DNA from: UBA6623 sp965226435
GTDB taxonomy: Bacteria > Acidobacteriota > Terriglobia > Bryobacterales > UBA6623
Reading direction: 5' to 3'
Length of the DNA: 64,000 nt
Assembly: GCA_965226435.1 (NCBI GenBank)
Contig: CBDDCY010000011.1
Location: 248,001 to 312,000 of the forward strand
The notes under the pieces: generated by a model
What the model was told of the DNA's origin: nothing
Databases searched by the model: none
Seen by the model: only the letters and a program-made list of their open reading frames with translations
Program-made: the position numbers and the translations under genes
Shown: positions 33,722-41,375 of the stretch, piece by piece
Numbering within the stretch: position 1 is the first letter of the stretch
Layout of the letters: each line of letters begins with the position of its first letter

Positions 33722-34102
33722 CTATTGCACTGTCGCTTGCGGGCCGTCGGAATCGGATTCCTGGTTGCGCCACTTTACGCCCGGGGCGCGAATCTCAAGA
33801 ATGCGCGAGGTGGTAACGCGGCGTGTTCCTTCGGGGCGAAATTCCAGATGCATGTCGCAACCGATGAAATCGGTTTTGATCATCGAACCGCCCCACGTCG
33901 AACCGAGAATCTTTACCTGTACCGGCTCGGGACAAAATTCGGGATGGCCCGATATCATCGCCTCTCGGTCGCCCTTGTAGATCATGCGATAGACGCGGTT
34001 CTGAGTGAAAATTTCAACTACGTCACCCGACACCAGGTCTCGCAAATAGAGGCCTTCAGGCTCGGAATCAATCAGTTCGCTCGCGGCAACCACGATTTTC
34101 AA
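33722..34102 (-). CDS. Conserved small protein of the sulfur locus, function unknown
   Basis: A 126-residue soluble protein with a mostly beta-rich sequence (LYLRDLVSGDVVEIFTQNRVYRMIYKGD, VQVKILGSTWGGSMIKTDFIGCDMHLEF). No signal peptide or membrane segment. I recognise no family. It lies between the rhodanese and the MBL-rhodanese genes, all on the minus strand with short gaps, so it probably belongs to the same transcription unit. The start is TTG 34102 behind GAGGGAGA, or a GTG three codons later. Confidence 0.6.
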   Translation of the reverse strand: MKIVVAASELIDSEPEGLYLRDLVSGDVVEIFTQNRVYRMIYKGDREAMISGHPEFCPEPVQVKILGSTWGGSMIKTDFIGCDMHLEFRPEGTRRVTTSRILEIRAPGVKWRNQESDSDGPQATVQ

Positions 34103-34156
34103 TCTCCCTCAAACAGTCGCTCGGATTCCCGGTTGGGTGTCTCAGGCCTCGCAATT

Positions 34157-34693
34157 CTACACGCGGTTCCAGGGCATGCGCGCCAACACCATCGCCATTC
34201 CGCAGGTATCGGTCAAGCCCGAATACAGCAATCCGGCGCCGATGAACCCCGGGATAATCATCCATGCCGGGCCGGCCAGCCAGCTCATGGCGGTACCCGC
34301 CAACACGATCGCCCCGGCCGCGATGCGCACCTGCCGTTCAAGCGACACGGTCGCCTTACCGCGCACTACCGAAAGCCCCGCTTGTTCCCAAGCCGGCATA
34401 CCGCCTTCGACGCTGACGGCGTCCACACCGGCCGCGACCAGCTTTTCGGCGGCGGTTTTCGAACGATTGCCGCTGCGGCAGATCACGAATACCGGACCGT
34501 TGTCGCCTCGCTCGGCGGCGAAGCCTTGCGCGTCGAGTTGATCCAACGGAATGTTGAGGGCCTCGGGGGCGTGAATTTGTTGAAACTCCGCCGGCGTCCG
34601 AACATCAACCAGCGTGCCGCCGCCCGAATCGGCCGATGCCTTGTCGAATTCGCCCGGCGTAATCGTTCGTAAGACTTTTTCCGTCGCTGTCAT
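34157..34693 (-). CDS. Rhodanese with C-terminal membrane domain (DUF2892-like)
   Basis: A 178-residue protein. The N-terminal rhodanese ends in VICRSGNRSKTAAEKL, with the active Cys present. The C-terminal part has two hydrophobic segments (IAAGAIVLAGTAMSWL and MIIPGFIGAGLLYSGLTDTCGMA) of the inner-membrane DUF2892 type. ATG 34693 follows GGGGGAG. In bigR loci the same architecture handles persulfide sulfur at the membrane. It directly follows the ArsR-type regulator, 13 bp after its stop. Confidence 0.88.
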   Translation of the reverse strand: MTATEKVLRTITPGEFDKASADSGGGTLVDVRTPAEFQQIHAPEALNIPLDQLDAQGFAAERGDNGPVFVICRSGNRSKTAAEKLVAAGVDAVSVEGGMPAWEQAGLSVVRGKATVSLERQVRIAAGAIVLAGTAMSWLAGPAWMIIPGFIGAGLLYSGLTDTCGMAMVLARMPWNRV

Positions 34694-34706
34694 CCATCTC
34701 CCCCAA

Positions 34707-35033
34707 CTACGAAAGAACTCCACTCTCGACGCCGAAGCGTCCCTCGATGCAGTGAACAATATCGGCCAAATGCGACTCAGCCACGCGATAGAAAATACGT
34801 CGGCCGTCGCGCTCACCGACCAGTAAACCGCATCGCTTCATCAGGCGCAAGTGCTCGGAAGCCATGTGACTCGGAATGCCGCAGGCCTCGCCCAAAGCTC
34901 CCACCGTGAAGCGGTCTTGCAACATCATCTGCACCATGCGCAGACGGTGCGGGTGAGAGAGGGTCCGCAAACACTCGGCGGCTTGCTCGAGGGCTTCGAA
35001 AGGCGTGAGTCGCAGTTGTTGCGCCTTGATCAA
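34707..35033 (-). CDS. ArsR/SmtB-family repressor (BigR/SqrR-like)
   Basis: A 108-residue winged-helix repressor: LRTLSHPHRLRMVQMM, then recognition helix GIPSHMASEHLRLMKRCGLL and wing GERDGRRIFYRV. Four Cys (21, 51, 68, 95) are candidates for persulfide sensing; BigR/SqrR use a Cys pair, and the adjacent rhodanese and MBL genes are the typical targets, so sulfide sensing is the best inference over metal sensing. The only start giving the full domain is TTG 35033, six bases beyond the -10 box, implying a nearly leaderless message. Confidence 0.85.
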   Translation of the reverse strand: MIKAQQLRLTPFEALEQAAECLRTLSHPHRLRMVQMMLQDRFTVGALGEACGIPSHMASEHLRLMKRCGLLVGERDGRRIFYRVAESHLADIVHCIEGRFGVESGVLS

Positions 35034-35038
35034 ACTTC

Positions 35039-35066
35039 ATTATATCGGAACCTCCCGATATGTCAA
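35039..35066 (-). promoter_or_regulatory. Promoter with embedded palindromic operator of the sulfide locus
   Basis: On the minus strand TTGACA (35066-35061) and a perfect TATAAT (35044-35039) are 16 bases apart. Between them, and overlapping both boxes, ATATCGG and CCGATAT form an exact 7-bp inverted repeat separated by 6 bases. A repressor dimer bound there would block RNA polymerase; the ArsR-type protein encoded immediately downstream is the obvious candidate. Confidence 0.75.
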
Positions 35067-35225
35067 TACATATTTGTAATTCTTCAACCCGGCTGCCTTT
35101 CTCACGTTGGTGTCACACACCTTGACCAACGGTAGCGTGCCGCCGGACGCGAATTACGGCGAGCTATAATGTTCACGTTGCGTGACTCGCGCACGTGACG
35201 AACCGAAACAACGAGAGGAAACATC

Positions 35226-35723
35226 ATGACTCCCCGGGAAGCCAAATCCACCACCGATTTTCTTATCGCCGACTTCGAAAACGAAATGCGGACCACCATG
35301 AACGTCCTCGGAGCGGTTCCGGACGATCACCTCGACTATCAACCGGATGCGAAATCCAAGACCGGCCTGGGGCTCGTGCGGCACATCACGCTCGAGGACG
35401 AGTGGATGCTCAGCTGTATCGCGAACGGCGAATTTGTTCCGCCGCCCGACGATTCGGACGCATGCGGAATCATGACTCCGGCCGACGCCGTCGCCAGGTA
35501 CCAAGAAAAAGTTCCGGCGGCGCTTGAGCGCGTGCGCGCCATGTCGGGCGAGCAACTCTTAGGCATCATCGACTTGTTCGGCATGATGCAGGCGCCGGCG
35601 GTCGGCTTTGTCCAGATGTGCGTCAAGCACTCGGTCCATCACCGCGGTCAGCTCAGCTCGTATCTGCGGGCGATGGGGGGGAAGGTCCCGAGCATCTACG
35701 GTCCCAGCGCCGACACGCAGTAG
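35226..35723 (+). CDS. DinB-family protein
   Basis: A 165-residue four-helix DinB/YfiT-type protein, often a metal-dependent thiol transferase. The metal-binding His triad is visible as RHITLEDEW (about residue 52) and HSVHHRGQLSSYLR (around 136-140). GAGAGGA precedes the ATG. Family members use bacillithiol, mycothiol or glutathione as cosubstrate; the actual thiol is not deducible. It stands alone between the sulfide locus and the transporter. Confidence 0.87.
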   Translation: MTPREAKSTTDFLIADFENEMRTTMNVLGAVPDDHLDYQPDAKSKTGLGLVRHITLEDEWMLSCIANGEFVPPPDDSDACGIMTPADAVARYQEKVPAALERVRAMSGEQLLGIIDLFGMMQAPAVGFVQMCVKHSVHHRGQLSSYLRAMGGKVPSIYGPSADTQ

Positions 35724-35836
35724 GGGTTTCCGCAAGCCTGCTGAAACCCCTCGATTAGCATCGGTCACTCGGGTGCGGGCGCGCATGATGACCGCCGACG
35801 CGTGCGCCGGCAGCCGTTGGGCGATTGGTTGGCCCT

Positions 35837-37315
35837 TTAACTCGACGTCGTGCGTTTCTTGAGCAGCGGCAGCAACAGCGACAGCAGTGTCGCCACCAGG
35901 AAAAACAGCACGATGGGTTGCGTCAACGGTTCGGTCGAATCGCCGCGGCTGAGAATCAGCGCCCGCCGTAGGTTCGATTCCATCATCGGTCCCAAGATCA
36001 ACCCCAGCACCAGCGGGCCTAGCGGGATATTCGCCTTGCGGAAAAGGAAGCCGACAACTCCCGCGACGAACATGGCCCACACATCGACGACGGCGTTGTT
36101 GAGGGCGTAGGAGCCGACCGTTCCAAATAGGACAATTCCCGCCCAAAGCCAGGGGTTGGGCAGGCGCAGGGCTCGTGCCAAGGGGCGTGCGCCCAATAAC
36201 CCAATCGCCATGATCAGAATCGCCGCGAAAGCCATCAGGAAAACCAGGCTGAAAACGAACGACGCTTTGTCGCGAAACAGCAGCGGGCCGGGTTGGATCC
36301 CGTGAATCATCAACGCACCGATCAGAACGGCCGAGGGGGCGTCACCGGGAATCCCCAGCGTCAGCATCGTCGTCATGGCGCCGCCGATGGCGGCGTTGCA
36401 TGAGGCGCAACTCGCCGCCAAGCCCTCGATCGAGCCCTTGCCGAATTTCTCCTTTTCGCGCGAGAGCCGGCGGGCCTGCTCCCAGGCTATAACCGACCCG
36501 ATGTCGCCGCCCGCGGCGGGGACGGCTCCGATGAAGGTGCCGAGTCCGGCGCCGGCGATGGTCCCGGGGATCATCTTTTTCCACTCGGCGGCACGAGGCC
36601 AAATGCGGCCCAGCGCCCCGGAAGGCAGGTCGGTGGTCTTGTGGCGCTCCGAGATTTGGGTCAATACCTCGGCGAGGCCGAAGAGGCCGATCATGACGGG
36701 CACGAACGAGACGCCGTCGAGAAATTCCGATTGGCCGAAGGTGTAGCGCGGGTAGGCGGTCATCGGATCGAGCCCCACGGTTGCCAGCGCCAGGCCCAAC
36801 ATGCCGGCCAGCATTCCCTGGATGACACGGCCTCCGGAAACGCCCGCCATCAAGCTAATGCCGAAAAGCGCTAGGCCGAAATATTCGGCGGGTCCGAAGC
36901 GCAGCGCGAATGTCGCAATCGGGAAGGCCGCGACGGCGACAAAGAAAATACTCGTCAACTGGCCGACGGCCGAGAGCAAAGCGTTGATGCCGAGAGCCAG
37001 GCCGGCTTTGCCTTGGCGCGAGAGGGGGTAGCCGTCCCAGGAAGTCGCGATCGAGGCGGGCGTGCCGGGGACGTTGATCAGTATGGCCGGGATGCCGCCG
37101 CCCGGGATCGCTCCGCCGTAGATGCCGAGCAGCATCGCCAAGCCTTCTTCGGCGGAAAGCCAGAAGGTCAGCGGCGTGAGAATGGCGACGCCCATGGTGG
37201 CGGTGAGTCCGGGGAGCGCGCCGAAGATCGCGCCCAGCACGACGCCGATGCCGAGAAACCCCAGGACTTTCCATTGGAGGACGGCCAGCAGGCCTTCAAG
37301 AATTTCCGTGCCCAC
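35837..37315 (-). CDS. tctA: Tripartite tricarboxylate transporter, large membrane subunit
   Basis: A 492-residue permease with about a dozen hydrophobic segments. The family signature GALPGLTATMGVAILTPLTFWL is near the N-terminus, and GSVIAWEQARR and LTLGIPGDAPSAVLIGALMIHGIQPGP in the middle. It starts at GTG. Works with TctB and a periplasmic binding protein (TctC) to take up citrate-like or other carboxylates, driven by ion gradient. Its gene is separated from tctB by about 400 bp containing the small inverted-repeat element, unusual because these genes are normally adjacent. Confidence 0.93.
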   Translation of the reverse strand: MGTEILEGLLAVLQWKVLGFLGIGVVLGAIFGALPGLTATMGVAILTPLTFWLSAEEGLAMLLGIYGGAIPGGGIPAILINVPGTPASIATSWDGYPLSRQGKAGLALGINALLSAVGQLTSIFFVAVAAFPIATFALRFGPAEYFGLALFGISLMAGVSGGRVIQGMLAGMLGLALATVGLDPMTAYPRYTFGQSEFLDGVSFVPVMIGLFGLAEVLTQISERHKTTDLPSGALGRIWPRAAEWKKMIPGTIAGAGLGTFIGAVPAAGGDIGSVIAWEQARRLSREKEKFGKGSIEGLAASCASCNAAIGGAMTTMLTLGIPGDAPSAVLIGALMIHGIQPGPLLFRDKASFVFSLVFLMAFAAILIMAIGLLGARPLARALRLPNPWLWAGIVLFGTVGSYALNNAVVDVWAMFVAGVVGFLFRKANIPLGPLVLGLILGPMMESNLRRALILSRGDSTEPLTQPIVLFFLVATLLSLLLPLLKKRTTSS

Positions 37316-37712
37316 TTAGTTTGCGGTTCCTTCCGGATGATGCGAGAGCGCGCACGACCTCAAGCCGAGCCGCGCACGTAAGTAAGCGGTAGGCGATGAG
37401 GCTCGAAGCGCCAAGGAAAGTGGCGGGCAGAAGAGCGTTCGTGGACCATAACGCACGAAAGATAAAGCCGCGACAGCGTCGGCTTTTGCTTTGCCTCTCG
37501 GTTGGTTTTGTAGGATCACAACTTCCTTCGCTCCTCACGACGGTTCATCGGATACCGCTCACTCAGGGGCTGTGAAAAAATCGGGGACAGCCCACTTCGC
37601 ACCGGACGCGGTTACTGATTCCATGGAACTTATTCGGTCGGCGCTCGGTACAGTCCCCATTTTTTCACAGCCCCCCACGTTGGCGGCTCGGTTTGGAGAT
37701 CGTTCGCGGGGC
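37316..37712. other. Intergenic region between tctB and tctA with inverted-repeat element
   Basis: About 400 bp. The element occupies 37566-37674. The rest has no gene I can support; the minus-strand frame at 37296-37538 contains SSLIAYRLLTCAARLEVV-like sequence without ribosome-binding site. The tctA gene needs either readthrough across this region or its own promoter, which I could not identify. Confidence 0.5.
37566..37674 (-). mobile_element. 110-bp inverted-repeat element (MITE-like), copy B
   Basis: Same unit as at 27817-27925 but inverted: it begins GGGGCTGTGAAAAAATCGGG and ends CCCCATTTTTTCACAGCCCC. On the minus strand the interior reads TGTACCGAGCGCCGACCGAA, matching copy A, and GTGCGAAGTGGGCTG is shared. 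It separates tctB from tctA. Confidence 0.72.
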
Positions 37713-38132
37713 TCACTCGAGCGAAACCCGCAGACCCATCTGAAACGCGATGGTCACCGTGGCGGTTAATACGGCGGCAACTGTCACGGAAGCTTTCCAA
37801 CTTTGTCCCAGGAATCGTAGGAACAACACCAGGAAGGCGACTGTTCGCAGCGCAAACAAGCCTGTGCCCCACAACAGCAAGTAACCGAAGAACAGACCGA
37901 TGACCCCGGCGATCGCTCCGCGATGCTCGATCTCAAAATGCCGGCCGCCGCCGTGAACGCCTTCCCACCCCAGCGCCGCCGCTAATAGGACCATCAGGAC
38001 ACCGATCACCTGTGGGAAGAACCCGGCGCCGGGCAACGAGCCCGAGCCCGCCGGCAACGCCAGCGCACTGGCGACCAAGTAGGCTCCGAGCAGCAGAAAA
38101 AATAGGGCCACGCATAAGGTGGTACGTTGCAT
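37713..38132 (-). CDS. tctB: Tripartite tricarboxylate transporter, small membrane subunit
   Basis: About 139 residues with four hydrophobic segments (LCVALFFLLLGAYLVASAL, FFPQVIGVLMVLLAAAL, GVIGLFFGYLLLWGTG, AVLTATVTIAFQMGL). The motif LPGAGFFPQVIGVLM is typical of TctB. I chose ATG 38132 over a GTG four codons earlier. It lies directly after tctC on the minus strand (58 bp), so order is tctC-tctB-element-tctA. Confidence 0.85.
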   Translation of the reverse strand: MQRTTLCVALFFLLLGAYLVASALALPAGSGSLPGAGFFPQVIGVLMVLLAAALGWEGVHGGGRHFEIEHRGAIAGVIGLFFGYLLLWGTGLFALRTVAFLVLFLRFLGQSWKASVTVAAVLTATVTIAFQMGLRVSLE

Positions 38133-38190
38133 TTCGAAAATCACTCTATTTGTCGGACAGCCTGCGAGGACTTTAATCGAGACGGCGGGG

Positions 38191-39150
38191 TCAGCGTTCC
38201 ATGGTCAGTAATTTGGGGATCTCCGCTGCGAAGAAATCTCCTTGCTCGCGGGCGAATTCCTGAAAGTCCTTGCTGTCGAGAAACTCCGGTTCCATACCTC
38301 GCTCGCGGCAGAGTTTGCGCCACTCCTCGCTTTCAAAAGCCTTTCGAAAGGCCCCCTCCAGGCGCGTGCGAACGTCGGCGGGCATTCCCTTGGGGCCGAA
38401 AAAACCGCTCCAGGCCGGCACCCCGAAAGGGTAGCCTAGTTCGTGGGTCGTCGGGACGTCGGGGTAGATCGCCGAACGGCGCTCGGCGAAGGTTGCCAGC
38501 GGCCGCAGCCGTCCGGCCTCGACGTTGGCGATCGCTTCTCCGGCCCCGGCAATCACGGCATCGACATGGCCGCCGAGCAACGAAGCCAGCGAACCCGAAG
38601 AGCCGTTGTAGGGAACGTGCGTCACGCGCAAGTCGGCGTATTGTTCCATCAGCAGAGTGTTGAAATGCCAGATCGAGCCGGTGCCGGAGTTGGCCATGAT
38701 GATCGCGCCGGGATCTTTTCGGGCCGCCGCGACGAAGTCGGCGAAACTTTTCCACGGTGAATCCGCCCCCACAACGAGCACGGGCGGCGACTGCTGCACC
38801 AGGCAAATTAGGTCCATGTCCTCGGGGCCGACATCGGCGTAACCGAGTGAGCGCACCATCGCGATTTCGACGGCGGCGTGTCCCAGTGTATAGCCGTCGG
38901 GGGGGCGCCTCACGACATAGGAATAGGCCAAGGCCCCACTGGCCCCGGGCTTGTTTTCGCACACCACGGGGACGCCCAGGTCGGCTTCGCTCAAGCTTGC
39001 CATAATGCGCGAAACCGAATCAGAGAGCCCGCCGGGCGAGGCCTGGACGATCAATTTCAATTCGCGCGAGGGGTAAGGACCGGACTCGGAGCCACAGCCG
39101 GAAAACGCGAGACAGGCCGCGGTCATGAGCAGAACCGAAGGTCGAAGCAT
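38191..39150 (-). CDS. tctC: Tripartite tricarboxylate transporter binding protein, lipoprotein
   Basis: About 319 residues. A lipoprotein signal with LAFSGC lipobox follows the Met at 39150, which is why I prefer it to a TTG twelve codons upstream. The Bug/TctC fold is recognisable from LKLIVQASPGGLSD near the start, VVCENKPGASGALAY, and MANSGTGSIWHFN, HVPYNGSSGSLASLLGGHVD. Lipid anchoring suggests the binding protein stays at the membrane rather than free in the periplasm. The carboxylate bound is not deducible. Confidence 0.9.
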   Translation of the reverse strand: MLRPSVLLMTAACLAFSGCGSESGPYPSRELKLIVQASPGGLSDSVSRIMASLSEADLGVPVVCENKPGASGALAYSYVVRRPPDGYTLGHAAVEIAMVRSLGYADVGPEDMDLICLVQQSPPVLVVGADSPWKSFADFVAAARKDPGAIIMANSGTGSIWHFNTLLMEQYADLRVTHVPYNGSSGSLASLLGGHVDAVIAGAGEAIANVEAGRLRPLATFAERRSAIYPDVPTTHELGYPFGVPAWSGFFGPKGMPADVRTRLEGAFRKAFESEEWRKLCRERGMEPEFLDSKDFQEFAREQGDFFAAEIPKLLTMER

Positions 39151-39186
39151 TCTCGACAGCATAAAGCACTGGGCCGGTTTGCTCAA

Positions 39187-39477
39187 GGGACGCCGGCTCC
39201 GCGGGAAGCGTCAACCGGCGCGGAAATTCCCGTCCGCCGGGTTGAGATTCTGGTAGTGACGGGATTTTCTCATCCGTGACGGCGGACGGTAGGCGGCGTC
39301 AACGCCATCATCGCGCCGCGCTGCCGCCGGCTGAGCGGCAGGTTCGAAGATTACTGAGAGACTCGGTGCCCGCGGCGCCTGATTTCCCATATCTATGTCA
39401 CACACCCCCAAAGCATTGACAGGGCTAAGCCGAGGGGCTTACTATTACGGTGAAGTTAGTGCGGGCGGAGGTGCGCA
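39187..39477. other. Divergent region between tctC and the DUF1549 gene
   Basis: About 290 bp. Its right end contains the promoter of the DUF1549 gene. A short frame on the minus strand (39211-39411) shows no coding signals. I saw no promoter for tctC that I could support. Confidence 0.4.
39416..39445 (+). promoter_or_regulatory. Putative promoter of the DUF1549-DUF1501 operon
   Basis: TTGACA (39416-39421) and TACTAT (39440-39445) are separated by 18 bases, about 30 bp before the ATG at 39478, which also has GGAGGTG at 39467-39473. Confidence 0.5.
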
Positions 39478-41355
39478 ATGAAGTCGCTGTTGAGCTGTGT
39501 GGCCTGTCTGTTCGTCGCTGTAGCGATGCTGCCGGGACAGACGGAAAAACCCGCGCCGGCGCGCGAGGAGTCGCTTACTCCCGAGCAGTTCAACAAGGCG
39601 CATAAGTCGCTCTACACACCCGAAAAATCGCGCCGCGCCGGGGCCCTCACCGAGCGCTTGGTCAGCGGCCGCGAGGCACCGGCGCAATCGCCCGGTTCGA
39701 CCGTCGAGCGCCGCTCCTTCATCGACGAATTCATCTTTGGAAAGATGGAGCAAAACGGCGTGCCGCACTCACCCGCCGCCTCCGACGGAGAGTTTCTGCG
39801 CCGGGCGACGCTCGACTTGACCGGCCGCATCCCGACGCCGGACGAAGTGAGAACGTTTCGCGCCGATTCGGATCCCGTCAAACGCGACAAGCTGATTGAC
39901 AGCCTCGTTGGCAGCGAGCCTTGGGTCGACAAATGGTCCTACGTTTTCCTCGATCTTTTTCGAGCCAACGGCAAGATGGGCCGCGGTCAGTATCTTTTCC
40001 ACTATTGGTTGAAGGAGAATCTGCGTTCCGATCGTCCCTATGACGAGATGGTGCGGGAAATTATCACGCCGTCGGCCAAGAGCAACTGGGTGGTTGCGGC
40101 GTCGAACGTGATCGCCCGCGAGCACGTGCAGGGAGCCGCCGAGCCGGTTGACGGCGATGATATGTCGATGGTGCAGCAGCTCGACACGCACGACGAGCTG
40201 TCGATCATATACGGCAAGGCGTTCTTGGGCCTCAATCTTTCCTGCATTTCCTGCCATGACGGCCAAGGGCACCTCGAAAAGGTCAATGTGTGGCTGAGCC
40301 AAAGGACACGCGTGCAGTTCTTCCGAAACGCGTCATTCTTGGGCCGCACCCGCTACTTGATGTATTGGGAAAACGGCCGCACGCTTTCGAATGAATTCTT
40401 CATCGACGACCGCGCCGCCGGATACGACACCCAAGGCGCGACCATGCTGCGGGTGGCGCGAAAAGGCGGCTCGAACGAACCGGCCTTTCTGGTAAGCGGG
40501 GAAGGTCCGCAACCCGACGAGGCCCCGCGCGATGCTTTCGCGCGCCTGCTTACCGCTAATCCGCAATTCGCGCGGGCGACGGTGAATTTGTTCTGGGCGA
40601 AGCTGATGGGCGTCGGCATCGTCGAGCCTTACGATGAGTTCGACCTGGCCCGCCAAGATCCCGACAACCTTCCAGAGGGTTGGCAGTTGCAACCTTCGCA
40701 CCCCGAGTTGCTCGATGCCTTGGCCAACGACTTCGTCGAGAACGGTTACAGCCTCAAACACCTGATGGCGACGATTACGAAATCAAGCGCCTATCAGCTT
40801 TCCGCCGCCTTCCCGGGCGAATGGAAAGATTCCTACACGAAATACTACGCCCGCAAATACGCCCGGCGATTGACGGCCGAGGAGTTGCATGATTCGATCG
40901 TGCTGGCCACCGACCGGCCGGCATCGTTCCAACAAAAGGGCCGCCGCGTCGGCCTGTCGATGCGGCTGACCGACCCGCCGGCGCGCTGTTCGGGGAAGAA
41001 TTGCACCGACGCGGATACGCGTCACTTCATGCGCATCTTCGGGCAGTCGGACCGTCAAACCCACGCCAAGCCGACCGGCGCGTCGATCCAGCATTCGCTG
41101 GTGTTGATGCAATCGCCGGTGGTCAATGATCGAGTTCGGGCGGAGAAAGACAGCCGTGTCGAGCGTTTGCTGGCCTCCTACCCCGACGACAATGGGCGTG
41201 TCGTGGACGAGATGTTTCTAGCGAGCTTGGCGCGCGCGCCGAGTGATGGCGAGAAGGACGTCGCTCTGGCGGCGATGGAGACGAACCGCGTTGTCGGCGC
41301 CGAGAATTTGCAGTGGGCGCTCATCAACAGCGCGGAGTTCTTCTTTAATTATTAG
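39478..41355 (+). CDS. Secreted DUF1549/DUF1553 protein with CXXCH motif
   Basis: A 625-residue exported protein (signal peptide to about residue 20). The DUF1549 core is clear: RRSFIDEFIFGKME, FLRRATLDLTGRIPTPDEVRTF, and later SCISCHDGQGHLEKVN, whose C256-x-x-C259-H260 is a c-type haem attachment pattern. The C-terminal DUF1553 part has FARATVNLFWAKLMGVGIV and HPELLDALANDFVENGYSLKHLMATI. Pairs of this gene with a DUF1501 gene are very common in planctomycetes and also in some acidobacteria and verrucomicrobia; function is not established, possibly oxidative sugar or sulfate-ester metabolism. Confidence 0.9.
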   Translation: MKSLLSCVACLFVAVAMLPGQTEKPAPAREESLTPEQFNKAHKSLYTPEKSRRAGALTERLVSGREAPAQSPGSTVERRSFIDEFIFGKMEQNGVPHSPAASDGEFLRRATLDLTGRIPTPDEVRTFRADSDPVKRDKLIDSLVGSEPWVDKWSYVFLDLFRANGKMGRGQYLFHYWLKENLRSDRPYDEMVREIITPSAKSNWVVAASNVIAREHVQGAAEPVDGDDMSMVQQLDTHDELSIIYGKAFLGLNLSCISCHDGQGHLEKVNVWLSQRTRVQFFRNASFLGRTRYLMYWENGRTLSNEFFIDDRAAGYDTQGATMLRVARKGGSNEPAFLVSGEGPQPDEAPRDAFARLLTANPQFARATVNLFWAKLMGVGIVEPYDEFDLARQDPDNLPEGWQLQPSHPELLDALANDFVENGYSLKHLMATITKSSAYQLSAAFPGEWKDSYTKYYARKYARRLTAEELHDSIVLATDRPASFQQKGRRVGLSMRLTDPPARCSGKNCTDADTRHFMRIFGQSDRQTHAKPTGASIQHSLVLMQSPVVNDRVRAEKDSRVERLLASYPDDNGRVVDEMFLASLARAPSDGEKDVALAAMETNRVVGAENLQWALINSAEFFFNY

Positions 41356-41375
41356 GTTCGGGCGGAGGTGACCCG

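Noticed and set aside
32642..34672. 676-codon frame on the plus strand
   Set aside because: Runs opposite four genes with clear domains (MBL-rhodanese, small protein, rhodanese); no protein-family signal.
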